Assembly (NCBI GenBank): GCA_902616715.1
Contig: CACMTR010000001.1
Span: 1 to 64,000, forward strand
Direction: 5' to 3'
Origin: an uncultured SAR86 cluster bacterium
GTDB taxonomy: Bacteria; Pseudomonadota; Gammaproteobacteria; Magnimaribacterales; AG-339-G14
DNA length: 64,000 bases
The position numbers and the translations under genes are program-made. This document shows, piece by piece, positions 25,777-34,450 of this stretch. The notes beneath the pieces were generated by a model that was not told the origin of the DNA, did no database searches, and was given only the letters and a program-made list of their open reading frames with translations. Position 1 is the first letter of the stretch; every line of letters starts with the position of its first letter.

Positions 25777-26418
25777 AAATCTCCAATAATTGATCCCGTT
25801 TTTTTCGTTAAAAGAATCTCGATCCAAAATATCAATGTTTTGATTTAGTCTCTTTGAAAAAGGCACTTCTTCTGAGTATATTTCTTGATAAGAATTAGGA
25901 TAAAACTGTTCGAAAGCGGCAAAGATAGATTTTTGATCGGAAAAAGATGTGGTACAAATAACTAATTCGCCACTGTCTTTTAAAAATTCCTTTGAATTAG
26001 CTATTACGTTTAATATTAAATTTGCTCCAGAACCATCGGCTTTAGGAACTTCCTCTGGAAACCAGCCTGTCAGTTTTGCTACTTCCTCTCTTACCCCAGA
26101 TACATCACAACATATCAGATCATACTTTTTTGAAACATTCTGGAATAAATTAGATTCAAAAATGTTAATTTCAGTTTTATTGAGATCTGCATTTCTTTTT
26201 GCAAATTTTAAATGTTCTTCATAAATATCTATAGCATCGACGCTTAAAGCTCCGTTTTTAGCAAAATAAACAGCCAAAGGACCTATTCCACATCCTAAAT
26301 CTAAAATATTTTTACCTTTAAAGTTTGTATTTAGGGCACATTTTTCGCTTAACAGTGTCGGTCTAAAAACTTTCTCATTATATTCAAGCTCTATGTTCAA
26401 AAAATTTATTTTATTCAT
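25750..26418 (-). CDS. Class I SAM-dependent methyltransferase
   Basis: 222 residues. Motif I is ILDLGCGIGPLAVYFA (residues 38-53) and motif II DAIDIYEEHL. The order resembles the N5-glutamine/RNA methyltransferases, but the NPPY-type catalytic motif is replaced by CCDVSGVREE. The substrate is not known. It overlaps the phosphodiesterase gene by 1 nt and the convergent small membrane protein gene by 27 nt. Confidence 0.7.
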   Translation of the reverse strand: MNKINFLNIELEYNEKVFRPTLLSEKCALNTNFKGKNILDLGCGIGPLAVYFAKNGALSVDAIDIYEEHLKFAKRNADLNKTEINIFESNLFQNVSKKYDLICCDVSGVREEVAKLTGWFPEEVPKADGSGANLILNVIANSKEFLKDSGELVICTTSFSDQKSIFAAFEQFYPNSYQEIYSEEVPFSKRLNQNIDILDRDSFNEKNGINYWRFSIFSLSKR

Positions 26419-26906
26419 CAGAAATTTATTACTATTGGAGGAGGATTTTCAATATCTACGATACCTATTTGGTTTTTTCCTTTCAGAAACCCTGCACATT
26501 CTCCAGGGTTAAAAATTATTGTGTTATTTATTACCTCGTTTCTATATCTATGAGTATGACCATGAAATATAAAATCGGCTTGTTCAATTAAATTTTCATT
26601 TATTAACTCTGGATGATGCACTATACAAATTCTTTTATTATTTAAATCACAAAAAAATGGTTCTTCATGTATGTTACATTGAAACTCTTTTGAAGTTTTT
26701 ATTAAGTCATTTTTCTCATCAATGTCGTTATTTCCGAAAACTCCTAAGAAATTACAATTAAGCTCTTCAAAAGCTTTTAATGATTTAGGTAGAGTTATAT
26801 CACCGGTATGAATAACCAAGTCTACTTTTTTCTCATTAAAAATTTCGCAAATTTTAGAGATATTCTTTAGGTTGTTGTGAGTATCCCCAACAATTCCGAC
26901 TATCAA
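26418..26906 (-). CDS. YfcE/MJ0936-family metallophosphoesterase
   Basis: 162 residues. Metal-binding motifs of calcineurin-like phosphodiesterases are in order: GDTHNN, HTGDI, GNND, HHPE and FHGHTHRYR, then NPGEC. It probably hydrolyses a phosphodiester. The physiological substrate is unknown, as for E. coli YfcE. It directly follows the thiolase gene on the minus strand (adjacent bases), so they may share a transcript. Confidence 0.85.
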   Translation of the reverse strand: MIVGIVGDTHNNLKNISKICEIFNEKKVDLVIHTGDITLPKSLKAFEELNCNFLGVFGNNDIDEKNDLIKTSKEFQCNIHEEPFFCDLNNKRICIVHHPELINENLIEQADFIFHGHTHRYRNEVINNTIIFNPGECAGFLKGKNQIGIVDIENPPPIVINF

Positions 26907-28049
26907 TTATGAAGTTTTTTCAAGAATATGAATGCCACAAGCAGTACCAAGACCAATGACATGAGTCATTCCAATCTTCGCACCTTCAACCTGTCTTTTT
27001 CCAGCTTCACCTCTCAAATGAGTACAAATTTCATAAATGTTTGCAATACCAGTAGCTCCTAAAGGGTGGCCTTTTGAGAGAAGCCCTCCAGAAACATTTA
27101 CCGGTACTTTTCCTCCTAGCTCCACATGACCTTCATCAATCATTTTACCTGCCTCGCCATCCTTACAAAGACCTAGGTTTTCATAATGCAACATCTCAGC
27201 AGTTGCAAAGCAATCATGCAATTCTACAAGGTTAACATCCTCTGGGCCTATGCCTGCTTGCTCGTAAGCATCTTTAGCAGCTAGTCTAGTGCAAGCATTA
27301 ACGTCTGGCATGACTAGATCTCTATCGGTATAAGGGTCACTTGCCATAGCCGAAGCCCTTACTTTAACTGCTCTTGCCATGCCAAGCTCTCTAGCTTTTT
27401 TTTCTGAAACTAATACAGCAGCTGCAGAGCCATCAACATTAACGGAGCACATTAGCTTAGTGTTTGGGTAAGAAATCATTTCTGCATTCATGACGTCATC
27501 TAAAGGAGTCTCAATTTGATACATCGCTTTAGGATTCATTGTTGAATGATGGTGATTTTTAACAGAAATTTTTGCAAACTGCTCGAAAGTAGTTCCATAT
27601 TCTTTGGCATGCTCCATTCCTGCTTCAGCAAATACGCACGGCATTGTACCGGAACCTAAAAGGCCTTCCTTGGGAATTCCATCACCTGTGCCAGCGCCAC
27701 CAAGCAACCCTTTGCCCATTTGTTCTACCCCGACAGCTAAGACGACATCATACATGCCAGCTTTTATAGACATCCAAGCTTCTCTAAAAGCGGTAGCACC
27801 AGTAGCGCAGGCGTTTGCGACGTTAACAACGGGCATTCCAGTTTGACCAATTTCTTGAAGAATTCTTTGACCGACCATTCCACTCGCCTGTCCTAAATTT
27901 CCGCAATAAAGCGCTTGCATGTCTTGAATGCCTAGACCAGCATCGTCAAGTGCCATCAAAGCTGCTTCGGCACCTATGTTAGGAACGCTTCGGTCAGGAA
28001 ACCTTCCAAATTTAATCATATCCACTCCCATTACATATACATCGCTCAT
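26907..28049 (-). CDS. Thiolase-like acetyl-CoA acetyltransferase (SCP-x type)
   Basis: 380 residues. The thiolase nucleophile Cys is in NVANACATGATAF and the C-terminal catalytic region is GGLLSKGHPLGATG and IGLGTACG. It belongs to the thiolase families that act with a separate Zn-ribbon/OB-fold protein. It probably cleaves or condenses a 3-ketoacyl-CoA, for example in sterol, branched-chain or fatty acid metabolism. The partner gene lies 12 bp upstream on the same strand. The exact substrate is unknown. Confidence 0.88.
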   Translation of the reverse strand: MSDVYVMGVDMIKFGRFPDRSVPNIGAEAALMALDDAGLGIQDMQALYCGNLGQASGMVGQRILQEIGQTGMPVVNVANACATGATAFREAWMSIKAGMYDVVLAVGVEQMGKGLLGGAGTGDGIPKEGLLGSGTMPCVFAEAGMEHAKEYGTTFEQFAKISVKNHHHSTMNPKAMYQIETPLDDVMNAEMISYPNTKLMCSVNVDGSAAAVLVSEKKARELGMARAVKVRASAMASDPYTDRDLVMPDVNACTRLAAKDAYEQAGIGPEDVNLVELHDCFATAEMLHYENLGLCKDGEAGKMIDEGHVELGGKVPVNVSGGLLSKGHPLGATGIANIYEICTHLRGEAGKRQVEGAKIGMTHVIGLGTACGIHILEKTS

Positions 28050-28061
28050 ATTTTTACCTCA

Positions 28062-28472
28062 TTAAATTGGTTCAAAAAAATAACTTAAATAAGAATTACC
28101 TTCTTTATCTTTTCTGCCTAGTGCATCCCCAAAAGTTACCTTTACTGGCATACTGAATTTAATTTTATCAGGATCTGGCTCAATGTTGATAAGATTTCCT
28201 TTAATTGTGCCGCCACCTTCCAAGTCAACAATTGCTGATACGTAGGGAACATCTATTCCAGGAAAAGACCTATACACTATAGCAAAGCTGTGAAGGGTGC
28301 CTTTATCTGAAAGCCTAATAACTTCCATTTCGTCTCTAGCAAAACACTTAGAACAAACATTTCTTTCTCCTAAGTAAGTAGCTCCGCATTTTTTACAACG
28401 GTAACCTTCAAGATAAGGCTCACCTTTCTCAGGAATTTTTAGGTAATCAACTACCGGTAGCGGTTTACTCAT
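28062..28472 (-). CDS. Zn-ribbon OB-fold (DUF35-type) partner of the thiolase
   Basis: 136 residues. A rubredoxin-like Zn ribbon (CKKCG at 26-30 and CSKC at 37-40) is followed by an OB fold (TLHSFAIVYRSFPGIDVPYV, GGTIKGNL). DUF35 proteins form complexes with thiolase-type acyl-CoA enzymes and are thought to bind acyl-CoA. It is the first gene of the minus-strand operon with the thiolase (12-bp gap). The divergent DjlA-like gene begins 69 bp away. Confidence 0.9.
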   Translation of the reverse strand: MSKPLPVVDYLKIPEKGEPYLEGYRCKKCGATYLGERNVCSKCFARDEMEVIRLSDKGTLHSFAIVYRSFPGIDVPYVSAIVDLEGGGTIKGNLINIEPDPDKIKFSMPVKVTFGDALGRKDKEGNSYLSYFFEPI

Positions 28473-28540
28473 AATTCTCCCAATAAACTCAATTATGTAA
28501 GATAATTAAAACACAGCAACATAAAAAATTTAATAAAAAT

Positions 28541-29275
28541 ATGAGTTTAATTGGCGGATTAGTAGGGGGTATGATTGGATTTACATTTTTAGGGCCTCTT
28601 GGCGCATTAATAGGCAGTGTCATAGGATCTAGAATGTCTGGAAATTCAGTTCGAAGAAAAAATCCAAATAACTTTGACCATCAATTGGCTTTTTTTGCCG
28701 CTCTTTTTGCTTGCCTAGCAAAAATCGCAAAAGCAGATGGTCAGGTAACTTCTGATGAAATAAAAAAAATTGAAGATTTTATCTCTCATAAATTTAATCT
28801 GGATGGCGAACAGAGAGATTTTGCGATTAATATTTTTCAAAAAGCAAAAGACGATAAGGTTAGTTTTGATGCTTATGCAAAACAATTAGCTAACTTACTT
28901 AAAAGTAGTCCAAATTCTTTGGTTATTTTTTATGAGCTGTTATTTGAGTTAGCAATGGCTGATGGAGTCTTACATCCAAACGAAGAAAGATTATTAAAAA
29001 GAGTCCCTAGAATTTTTGGGTTTTCTGATGCTATCTACGACCAGTTATTTCAAAAGTATGGGCTCAAAACAAGTAATTTTTATCAAGTTCTCGGGGCCAC
29101 TAAAGAGATGAAATTTGATGAGATCAGAAAAATATACTTAAAAAAACGAAGAGAATTTCACCCAGACAAATTAATTTCCAAAGGCTTGCCGGAAGAGCTT
29201 ATTGAAAAAGCAAAAGAAAAGTTTATCGAAATTCAAGAAGCCTACGAAGAATTGGAAAAAATCCATAAAAAATGA
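28541..29275 (+). CDS. DjlA-like co-chaperone: TerB-like domain plus J domain
   Basis: 244 residues. A short glycine-rich N-terminal membrane anchor (GGLVGGMIGFTFLGPLGALIG) is followed by a TerB-like helical domain (KADGQVTSDEIKKIEDF, AMADGVLHPNEERLL) and a C-terminal J domain with HPD in EFHPDKLI. This matches DjlA, a membrane-anchored DnaK co-chaperone. It is shorter than E. coli DjlA (271). The DoxX gene follows after 11 bp. Confidence 0.88.
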   Translation: MSLIGGLVGGMIGFTFLGPLGALIGSVIGSRMSGNSVRRKNPNNFDHQLAFFAALFACLAKIAKADGQVTSDEIKKIEDFISHKFNLDGEQRDFAINIFQKAKDDKVSFDAYAKQLANLLKSSPNSLVIFYELLFELAMADGVLHPNEERLLKRVPRIFGFSDAIYDQLFQKYGLKTSNFYQVLGATKEMKFDEIRKIYLKKRREFHPDKLISKGLPEELIEKAKEKFIEIQEAYEELEKIHKK

Positions 29276-29286
29276 TAATTTGAATT

Positions 29287-29754
29287 ATGAATTTTTTTTC
29301 TTCTTTTAATCAGAAGTTAATGCAACTCAACGGTCTTGATTTTCTTATTTTATTTACCTTAAGAATTTACTTGGCTTATATTTTTTGGACTGCTGGAGTA
29401 AGAAAAATAGTCTGGGACAACGGCGCTCCTAATATAGATAGATTTGCAGAGTTTCTTGGTTCAGGCGGTAGCGATAATTTAAATTTATTTTTACCTCATT
29501 TTTTTGGATGGCTTGCTGTGCTTGCTGAAGCGGGAGGCGCAGTATTACTTTTAGTTGGGCTTTTTTCTAGGTGGGCTGTAATACCTTTAATTATTACTAT
29601 GTTAGTTGCTTTTTACTACCACCTGCCAAATGGCTGGAGTATTGATTCTGGAGGGGTAGAGATGACAGTAACTTACCTAATAATGTTGGTTTTAATTTTA
29701 ATTTTTGGTCCTGGAAAGTATTTATCCTTGGATTATTGGGTTTTAAGAAAATAA
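29287..29754 (+). CDS. DoxX-family membrane protein
   Basis: 155 residues, four hydrophobic segments. RIYLAYIFWTAGVRKI and the acidic ...AVLAEAGGAVLLLVGLFSRW layout are typical of DoxX. Functions in this family are varied and mostly unclear (quinone-linked redox, thiosulfate oxidation). It sits between djlA-like and pdxH, with 1 base to the pdxH start. Confidence 0.85.
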   Translation: MNFFSSFNQKLMQLNGLDFLILFTLRIYLAYIFWTAGVRKIVWDNGAPNIDRFAEFLGSGGSDNLNLFLPHFFGWLAVLAEAGGAVLLLVGLFSRWAVIPLIITMLVAFYYHLPNGWSIDSGGVEMTVTYLIMLVLILIFGPGKYLSLDYWVLRK

Positions 29755-29755
29755 A

Positions 29756-30361
29756 TTGCTTATTCATACCGATATAACTGTTGAGCCGCTTCTAAGAGTT
29801 GCTGAAATTCTAAATAAGGCTATGACCAGAAATTTAGTTGATTGGAATGCAATGAACATTGCAACTGTGAATTCTGATGGCCAGCCTTCTTCAAGAATGG
29901 TGTTATTAAAAAAAATTGATGACAGAGGTTTTGTATTTTATTCAAATTTTAATAGTCAAAAAGGCCAAGAAATAGAATTAAATAATTTAGTCGCTTTAAA
30001 TTTTTGGTGGAGAGAACTTAAGGAGCAAATAAGAGTTGAGGGCTCTATTGAAAAATTATCGTCAGAAGAGTCTGATGAATACTTTAATTCTAGACCTTTG
30101 CAATCAAGAGTAGCCGCAATTGTCTCCAAACAAAGTGAAAAAATAGAATCTTATGAAAAATTAAATGAAGAGATTCAAAATCTAACTGAAAAATTTAAAG
30201 AATCAGGAGAAGAGCCTGCAAGACCCGAGCACTGTGGTCTTTATTTGATTAGTCCTAAAACTATAGAAATATGGAAAGAAGGAGATTTCAGAACGCATTT
30301 GAGAGAAAAATTTACAAAAAAAAATAACAATAAATGGGAAAGTTGTTTTTTATCTCCTTGA
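29756..30361 (+). CDS. pdxH: Pyridoxamine 5'-phosphate oxidase
   Basis: 201 residues with a TTG start at 29756; the alternative ATG at 29822 would remove conserved residues. NIATVNSDGQPSSRMVLLKK, FVFYSNFNSQKGQE, FWWRELKEQIRVEG and the C-terminal WKEGDFRTH segment are PdxH-type. It is an FMN enzyme that makes pyridoxal 5'-phosphate. PdxB (46350-47450), from the same pathway, is also in the window. Confidence 0.93.
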   Translation: MLIHTDITVEPLLRVAEILNKAMTRNLVDWNAMNIATVNSDGQPSSRMVLLKKIDDRGFVFYSNFNSQKGQEIELNNLVALNFWWRELKEQIRVEGSIEKLSSEESDEYFNSRPLQSRVAAIVSKQSEKIESYEKLNEEIQNLTEKFKESGEEPARPEHCGLYLISPKTIEIWKEGDFRTHLREKFTKKNNNKWESCFLSP

Positions 30362-30371
30362 AAACTTAGGT

Positions 30372-30377
30372 TATAAT
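30372..30377 (+). promoter_or_regulatory. -10 element upstream of thrS
   Basis: A perfect TATAAT lies 32 nt before the thrS ATG at 30410, giving a leader of about 25 nt. No good -35 hexamer is seen at the right distance. This is the likely promoter of the thrS-to-merR translation operon. Confidence 0.45.
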
Positions 30378-30409
30378 ATTTTCTTGGACCGTTCGTATAG
30401 GTCAAAAAA

Positions 30410-32338
30410 ATGATTGAAATCACTCTTCCTGACAATTCAGTAAAAAAATTTGACAACCCAGTTACCGTGATGGAAGTTGCTGAATCTATTGGATCTGGTT
30501 TAGCTAAAGCTACTATCGCTGGCAGAGTTAATGGCGAGCTAAAAGATGCCTGTGATTTGATAGAAGAAAATGCTTCTTTAGAAATTATTCGTGCTCAAGA
30601 TCAAGAAGGCTTAGAAATAATTAGGCACAGTTGTGCTCATTTATTTGGACATGCCCTAAAACAGATTTATCCCGATGCAAAAATGGCAATAGGCCCTGTC
30701 ATTAAAAATGGCTTTTACTACGATATCGATTTTGATAAATCTTTATCTGTGGAAGACCTTGAAAAGATAGAAAAAAGAATGAAGAAACTGGCTTCTTCGG
30801 AGTATGAAGTTATAAAAAAAGTTGTCTCAAAAAAAGAAGCGGTAGAAGTTTTCAAGAAAAGAAAGGAGCCTTATAAGCTAGAAATTTTAAACGACATTAG
30901 CGAGCACGAGACAGTTGGTTTGTATAACCATGAAGAGTATATCGATATGTGTAGAGGACCTCATGTAAATTCGATGAAGCATTTGAAAGCGTTTAAATTG
31001 TCTCATACTGCTGGAGCCTATTGGCGTGGCGATTCAAAAAATAAAATGCTTCAAAGAGTTTATGGAACTCTATGGAATTCAGAAAAAGATTTAAGAAAAC
31101 ATTTAAATAATTTAGAGGAAGCCTCAAAAAGAGATCATAGAAAGCTGGGGCAAAAATTTGATCTTTTTCACTTTCAAGAAGAGGCTCCTGGAATGGTATT
31201 TTGGCATCCTAAAGGTTGGACAATCTTCAGACTACTGGAGGACTTTATTAGAGATAAGCAATTGAAAGCAGGTTATGAAGAAATTAAAACTCCTCAAGTG
31301 TTGGATAGAAAGTTGTGGGAAAAATCCGGGCATTGGGAAAAATATAGAGAAAATATGTACATAACCGAAATCGATGAAGAACATGCAAATGAGAAAAGAG
31401 TAAATGCTCTTAAACCGATGAGTTGCCCAGCACATGTTCAAATATATAATCAAGGCATTAAGTCTTACAGAGATCTCCCGGTCCGACTGGCTGAATTTGG
31501 TTGTTGTCATCGTTATGAGGCATCTGGAACTTTGCATGGTTTGATGAGAGTAAGACAGTTAACTCAAGATGATGGACATATTTTTTGTACCGAAGATCAA
31601 ATTGAATCTGAAACACAAAATTTTATTGAAGTTCTCTCAGAAGTTTATGATGAATTGGGGTTCAAAAATTTTAAAATTAATTTATCCACTCGACCCGATG
31701 TTAGAGTAGGTTCAGACAAAGTTTGGGACAAAGCAGAAAGCGCCCTTGAAAAAGCAATAACTAAACTTAATTTAGAATTCGAAGTTTCAGAAGGAGACGG
31801 GGCATTTTATGGCCCGAAACTAGATTTTATTTTAACGGACGCTATCGATAGAGAATGGCAATGCGGCACTTTGCAGTTAGATTTTAATTTACCTGAAAGA
31901 CTGGATGCTCAATTTGTTGGCGAGGACGGCGAAAGACATCAGCCTGTAATGATGCATCGAGCCATACTTGGTTCAGTAGAAAGATTTATCGGAATTTTAA
32001 TAGAAGAATTCGATGGAAATTTTCCTGTCTGGCTTGCCCCAATTCAAGCAGTCGTGATGAATATTTCACAAAAACACGAGAAAAAAGCAACAGAATTTGC
32101 AAAAAAACTAGAATCTAAAGGTTTTAGGGTCAAATTAGACTTGAGGAATGAGAAAATCACTTATAAAATCCGCGATCACTCTATGCAAAGAGTGCCTTAC
32201 CAATTAGTAATTGGGGATAAAGAAGAAAAATCTGATACTTTATCTGTAAGAGCTAGAAAAGGTGAGGATTTGGGAAGTATGAAATTGGATGAATTTTCAA
32301 AAATGCTTTCAGAAAAAGTAAAATCAAAGGAGGTTTGA
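30410..32338 (+). CDS. thrS: Threonyl-tRNA synthetase
   Basis: 642 residues, the full bacterial length: TGS domain (residues 1-60), editing domain with [10 protein letters not shown], then the class II catalytic core ([34 protein letters not shown]) and the C-terminal anticodon-binding domain. It charges tRNA-Thr. It heads the conserved thrS-infC-rpmI-rplT-pheS-pheT-ihfA block. An AAGGAGG close to its end (32327-32333) is discussed at the infC entry. Confidence 0.97.
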   Translation: MIEITLPDNSVKKFDNPVTVMEVAESIGSGLAKATIAGRVNGELKDACDLIEENASLEIIRAQDQEGLEIIRHSCAHLFGHALKQIYPDAKMAIGPVIKNGFYYDIDFDKSLSVEDLEKIEKRMKKLASSEYEVIKKVVSKKEAVEVFKKRKEPYKLEILNDISEHETVGLYNHEEYIDMCRGPHVNSMKHLKAFKLSHTAGAYWRGDSKNKMLQRVYGTLWNSEKDLRKHLNNLEEASKRDHRKLGQKFDLFHFQEEAPGMVFWHPKGWTIFRLLEDFIRDKQLKAGYEEIKTPQVLDRKLWEKSGHWEKYRENMYITEIDEEHANEKRVNALKPMSCPAHVQIYNQGIKSYRDLPVRLAEFGCCHRYEASGTLHGLMRVRQLTQDDGHIFCTEDQIESETQNFIEVLSEVYDELGFKNFKINLSTRPDVRVGSDKVWDKAESALEKAITKLNLEFEVSEGDGAFYGPKLDFILTDAIDREWQCGTLQLDFNLPERLDAQFVGEDGERHQPVMMHRAILGSVERFIGILIEEFDGNFPVWLAPIQAVVMNISQKHEKKATEFAKKLESKGFRVKLDLRNEKITYKIRDHSMQRVPYQLVIGDKEEKSDTLSVRARKGEDLGSMKLDEFSKMLSEKVKSKEV

Positions 32339-32368
32339 TTGGTTAAATTTTTTAAAGTTTCAGTCTAG
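32327..32368 (+). promoter_or_regulatory. Strong SD plus 9-codon upstream frame before infC
   Basis: AAGGAGG at 32327-32333 is followed after five bases by TTG (32339), which opens a nine-codon frame (MVKFFKVSV) ending in TAG at 32366-32368, three bases before the infC ATG. infC itself has no SD. The small frame is in the same reading frame as infC. It may couple thrS, the leader and infC. Confidence 0.4.
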
Positions 32369-32371
32369 TTT

Positions 32372-32911
32372 ATGGCTCAGGCAAGAAGGGCATTTGTAAA
32401 AAAAAATAAACAGCCCATAAACCAATTTATTAAAGCTGCAAAAGTAAGACTAATATCTCAAACCGGAGAACAATTAGGAGTTCTGAACTTAGATGAAGCT
32501 TTAGCAAAAGCTAAAGAACAAGATCTTGATTTAGTTCAAATGAATAGCGATACAGACACACCAGTCTGTAAGTTAATGAACTACGGAAAACATTTGTTTG
32601 ACCAAAAAAAACAAAAAGCCGCTTCCAAGAAAAAAACTAAAAAAACACAACTTAAAGAAATCAAATTTCGACCTGGCACTGATGAGAATGATTACCAAAT
32701 AAAAATGAGAAACATTGTGAAATTTTTAAATGAAGGCGACAAAACCAAAATAACGATGAGATTTAGAGGGAGAGAATTAGCTCACAAAGATATCGGTCTT
32801 AGGCTTTTAAAACGAGTCGAATCAGATCTTGCTGACATTGCTAGTGTTGAGCAAGAGCCCATTGCTGAAGGAAGACAATTTGTTATGCTTCTCAGTCCAA
32901 ATAAAAAATAG
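32372..32911 (+). CDS. infC: Translation initiation factor IF-3
   Basis: 179 residues, the full length of E. coli IF3: QINF-like N-domain ([20 protein letters not shown]), lysine-rich linker, then [17 protein letters not shown] and [13 protein letters not shown]. The start is ATG; a TAG at 32366 in the same frame rules out any upstream start, including the AUU known from E. coli infC. There is no Shine-Dalgarno sequence at the right distance, so initiation may rely on coupling to the upstream frame. rpmI follows after 2 bp. Confidence 0.95.
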   Translation: MAQARRAFVKKNKQPINQFIKAAKVRLISQTGEQLGVLNLDEALAKAKEQDLDLVQMNSDTDTPVCKLMNYGKHLFDQKKQKAASKKKTKKTQLKEIKFRPGTDENDYQIKMRNIVKFLNEGDKTKITMRFRGRELAHKDIGLRLLKRVESDLADIASVEQEPIAEGRQFVMLLSPNKK

Positions 32912-32913
32912 AT

Positions 32914-33111
32914 ATGCCAAAAATTAAAGTTCACAGTGGCGCGGCCAAAAGATTTAAAAAAACAGGTAGCGGCATCAAAAGGAAGCATGCTAATAAGAGT
33001 CATATTTTGACTAAGATGACCACTAAATCAAAAAGGCAATTACGAGGAACTGTATCCTTAGCAGCCGGTGATGAGAAATTAGTAAAAAGAATGTTTAAGG
33101 AGAAATCTTAA
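32914..33111 (+). CDS. rpmI: Ribosomal protein bL35
   Basis: 65 residues with the basic bL35 pattern: [20 protein letters not shown], followed by [20 protein letters not shown]. It is part of the large ribosomal subunit. Its stop overlaps the rplT start by 1 nt, as is usual in the infC-rpmI-rplT operon. Confidence 0.97.
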   Translation: MPKIKVHSGAAKRFKKTGSGIKRKHANKSHILTKMTTKSKRQLRGTVSLAAGDEKLVKRMFKEKS

Positions 33112-33467
33112 TGGCCAGAGTAAAAAGAGGTGTTGAGGCAAGAAGGAAGCATAAAAAAGTCTTAAAACTTGCTAAAGGCTATCGTGGAGCTAGAAGTAGA
33201 ACTTTTAAAGTTGCTAAACAGGCGGTTACAAGAGCTGGACAATATGCTTACCGAGATCGAAAAGTTAAAAAAAGAACTTTTCGTTCTTTATGGATTGTTA
33301 GAATTAATGCGGCGGTTAGAGAACATGGCATGTCATACAGCGTTTTTATGAATAGTTTAAAAAGGGCTAACATTAGCCTTGACCGAAGAGTTTTAGCAAA
33401 CATTGCTGCGGAGGATTCAGAATCTTTTGCAGATTTAGTCGAAATTGCTAAACAAAATGCAGCATAA
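33111..33467 (+). CDS. rplT: Ribosomal protein bL20
   Basis: 118 residues, normal length: [20 protein letters not shown], followed by [15 protein letters not shown] and [18 protein letters not shown]. bL20 binds 23S rRNA early in assembly and can repress its own operon in other gammaproteobacteria; I cannot see the regulatory fold here. pheS follows after 8 bp. Confidence 0.97.
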   Translation: MARVKRGVEARRKHKKVLKLAKGYRGARSRTFKVAKQAVTRAGQYAYRDRKVKKRTFRSLWIVRINAAVREHGMSYSVFMNSLKRANISLDRRVLANIAAEDSESFADLVEIAKQNAA

Positions 33468-33475
33468 TATGCTGT

Positions 33476-34450
33476 ATGGACTTAGCAAAACTTAAAGCAG
33501 GTTTAAAAAAAGATTTTATCTCATCTTCGTCTTCTGAAGATCTTCAAAAATTAAAAGTTAAGTATCTTGGAAAAAAGGGAAAAATCACCAATTTATCTAA
33601 GCAACTTGGTAAATTAGATATAAAGCAGAGACCCAAGGCTGGAAAAAAAATCAATGAGTTAAAACTTCTTTTTGAAGAATTAAATCAATCAGTAAGTCAA
33701 AAAATTGAGAAAAAAGAACTTGAGACGGCTATTTCTAAAGAACAGATCGACGTCTCTCTACCAGTAGATTCTAATTATATCGGCGGGTTGCATCCAATCA
33801 CACGCACAATAGAAAAAATCTGTTCTTACTTTTCCGCTAAAGGTTACTTAATTGAAGACGGGCCTGAAATAGAAAGTGAATATTACAACTTTGATGCTTT
33901 AAATATTCCTCAAGATCATCCGGCAAGAGACATGCATGATACTTTTTATCTTGATTCAGGGAAATTATTAAGAACCCATACTTCTCCAGTACAAATCCAT
34001 GCAATAGAAAAACATAAAGTTCCTCTAAAAATACTTTGTCCAGGAAAAGTTTATAGGAGTGACTCAGACCCGACTCATACCCCTATGTTTCATCAAGTAG
34101 AAGGACTGTTAATTGATGAAAATGTAAATTTTGGTAATTTAAAAAAAGAATTAACAGATTTTCTAAATTACTTTTTTGAAAAAAATCTCCAAGTAAGATT
34201 TAGGCCTTCTTATTTTCCCTTCACTGAACCATCCGCTGAGGTAGACATTATGGATAAGAAAGGTTGGCTTGAAATTATGGGTTGTGGCATGGTGCATCCT
34301 AATGTTCTGGAGATGTCAGGCATTGATTCTAAAAAGTATTCAGGCTTCGCTTTCGGTTTAGGAATCGAAAGAATGGCAAAGTTAGATTTTTCAATTAATG
34401 ACATGCGTGTTTTGTTTGAAAATGATTTGAAGGCAATTTCAGGAAAATAA
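33476..34450 (+). CDS. pheS: Phenylalanyl-tRNA synthetase alpha subunit
   Basis: 324 residues. The N-terminal coiled coil is followed by the class II core: GGLHPITRTIEKI, ARDMHDTFYL, LLRTHTSPVQIHA, FHQVEGLLID and FAFGLGIERMAKL. It forms an alpha2-beta2 enzyme with PheT. pheT starts on the base after the stop codon. Slightly shorter than the E. coli subunit (327). Confidence 0.97.
   Translation: MDLAKLKAGLKKDFISSSSSEDLQKLKVKYLGKKGKITNLSKQLGKLDIKQRPKAGKKINELKLLFEELNQSVSQKIEKKELETAISKEQIDVSLPVDSNYIGGLHPITRTIEKICSYFSAKGYLIEDGPEIESEYYNFDALNIPQDHPARDMHDTFYLDSGKLLRTHTSPVQIHAIEKHKVPLKILCPGKVYRSDSDPTHTPMFHQVEGLLIDENVNFGNLKKELTDFLNYFFEKNLQVRFRPSYFPFTEPSAEVDIMDKKGWLEIMGCGMVHPNVLEMSGIDSKKYSGFAFGLGIERMAKLDFSINDMRVLFENDLKAISGK

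Noticed and set aside
32338-32345. An E. coli-like AUU start for infC next to AAGGAGG
   Set aside because: ATT at 32338 is out of frame with infC, and the infC frame has a TAG at 32366. The ATG at 32372 gives the full-length protein.
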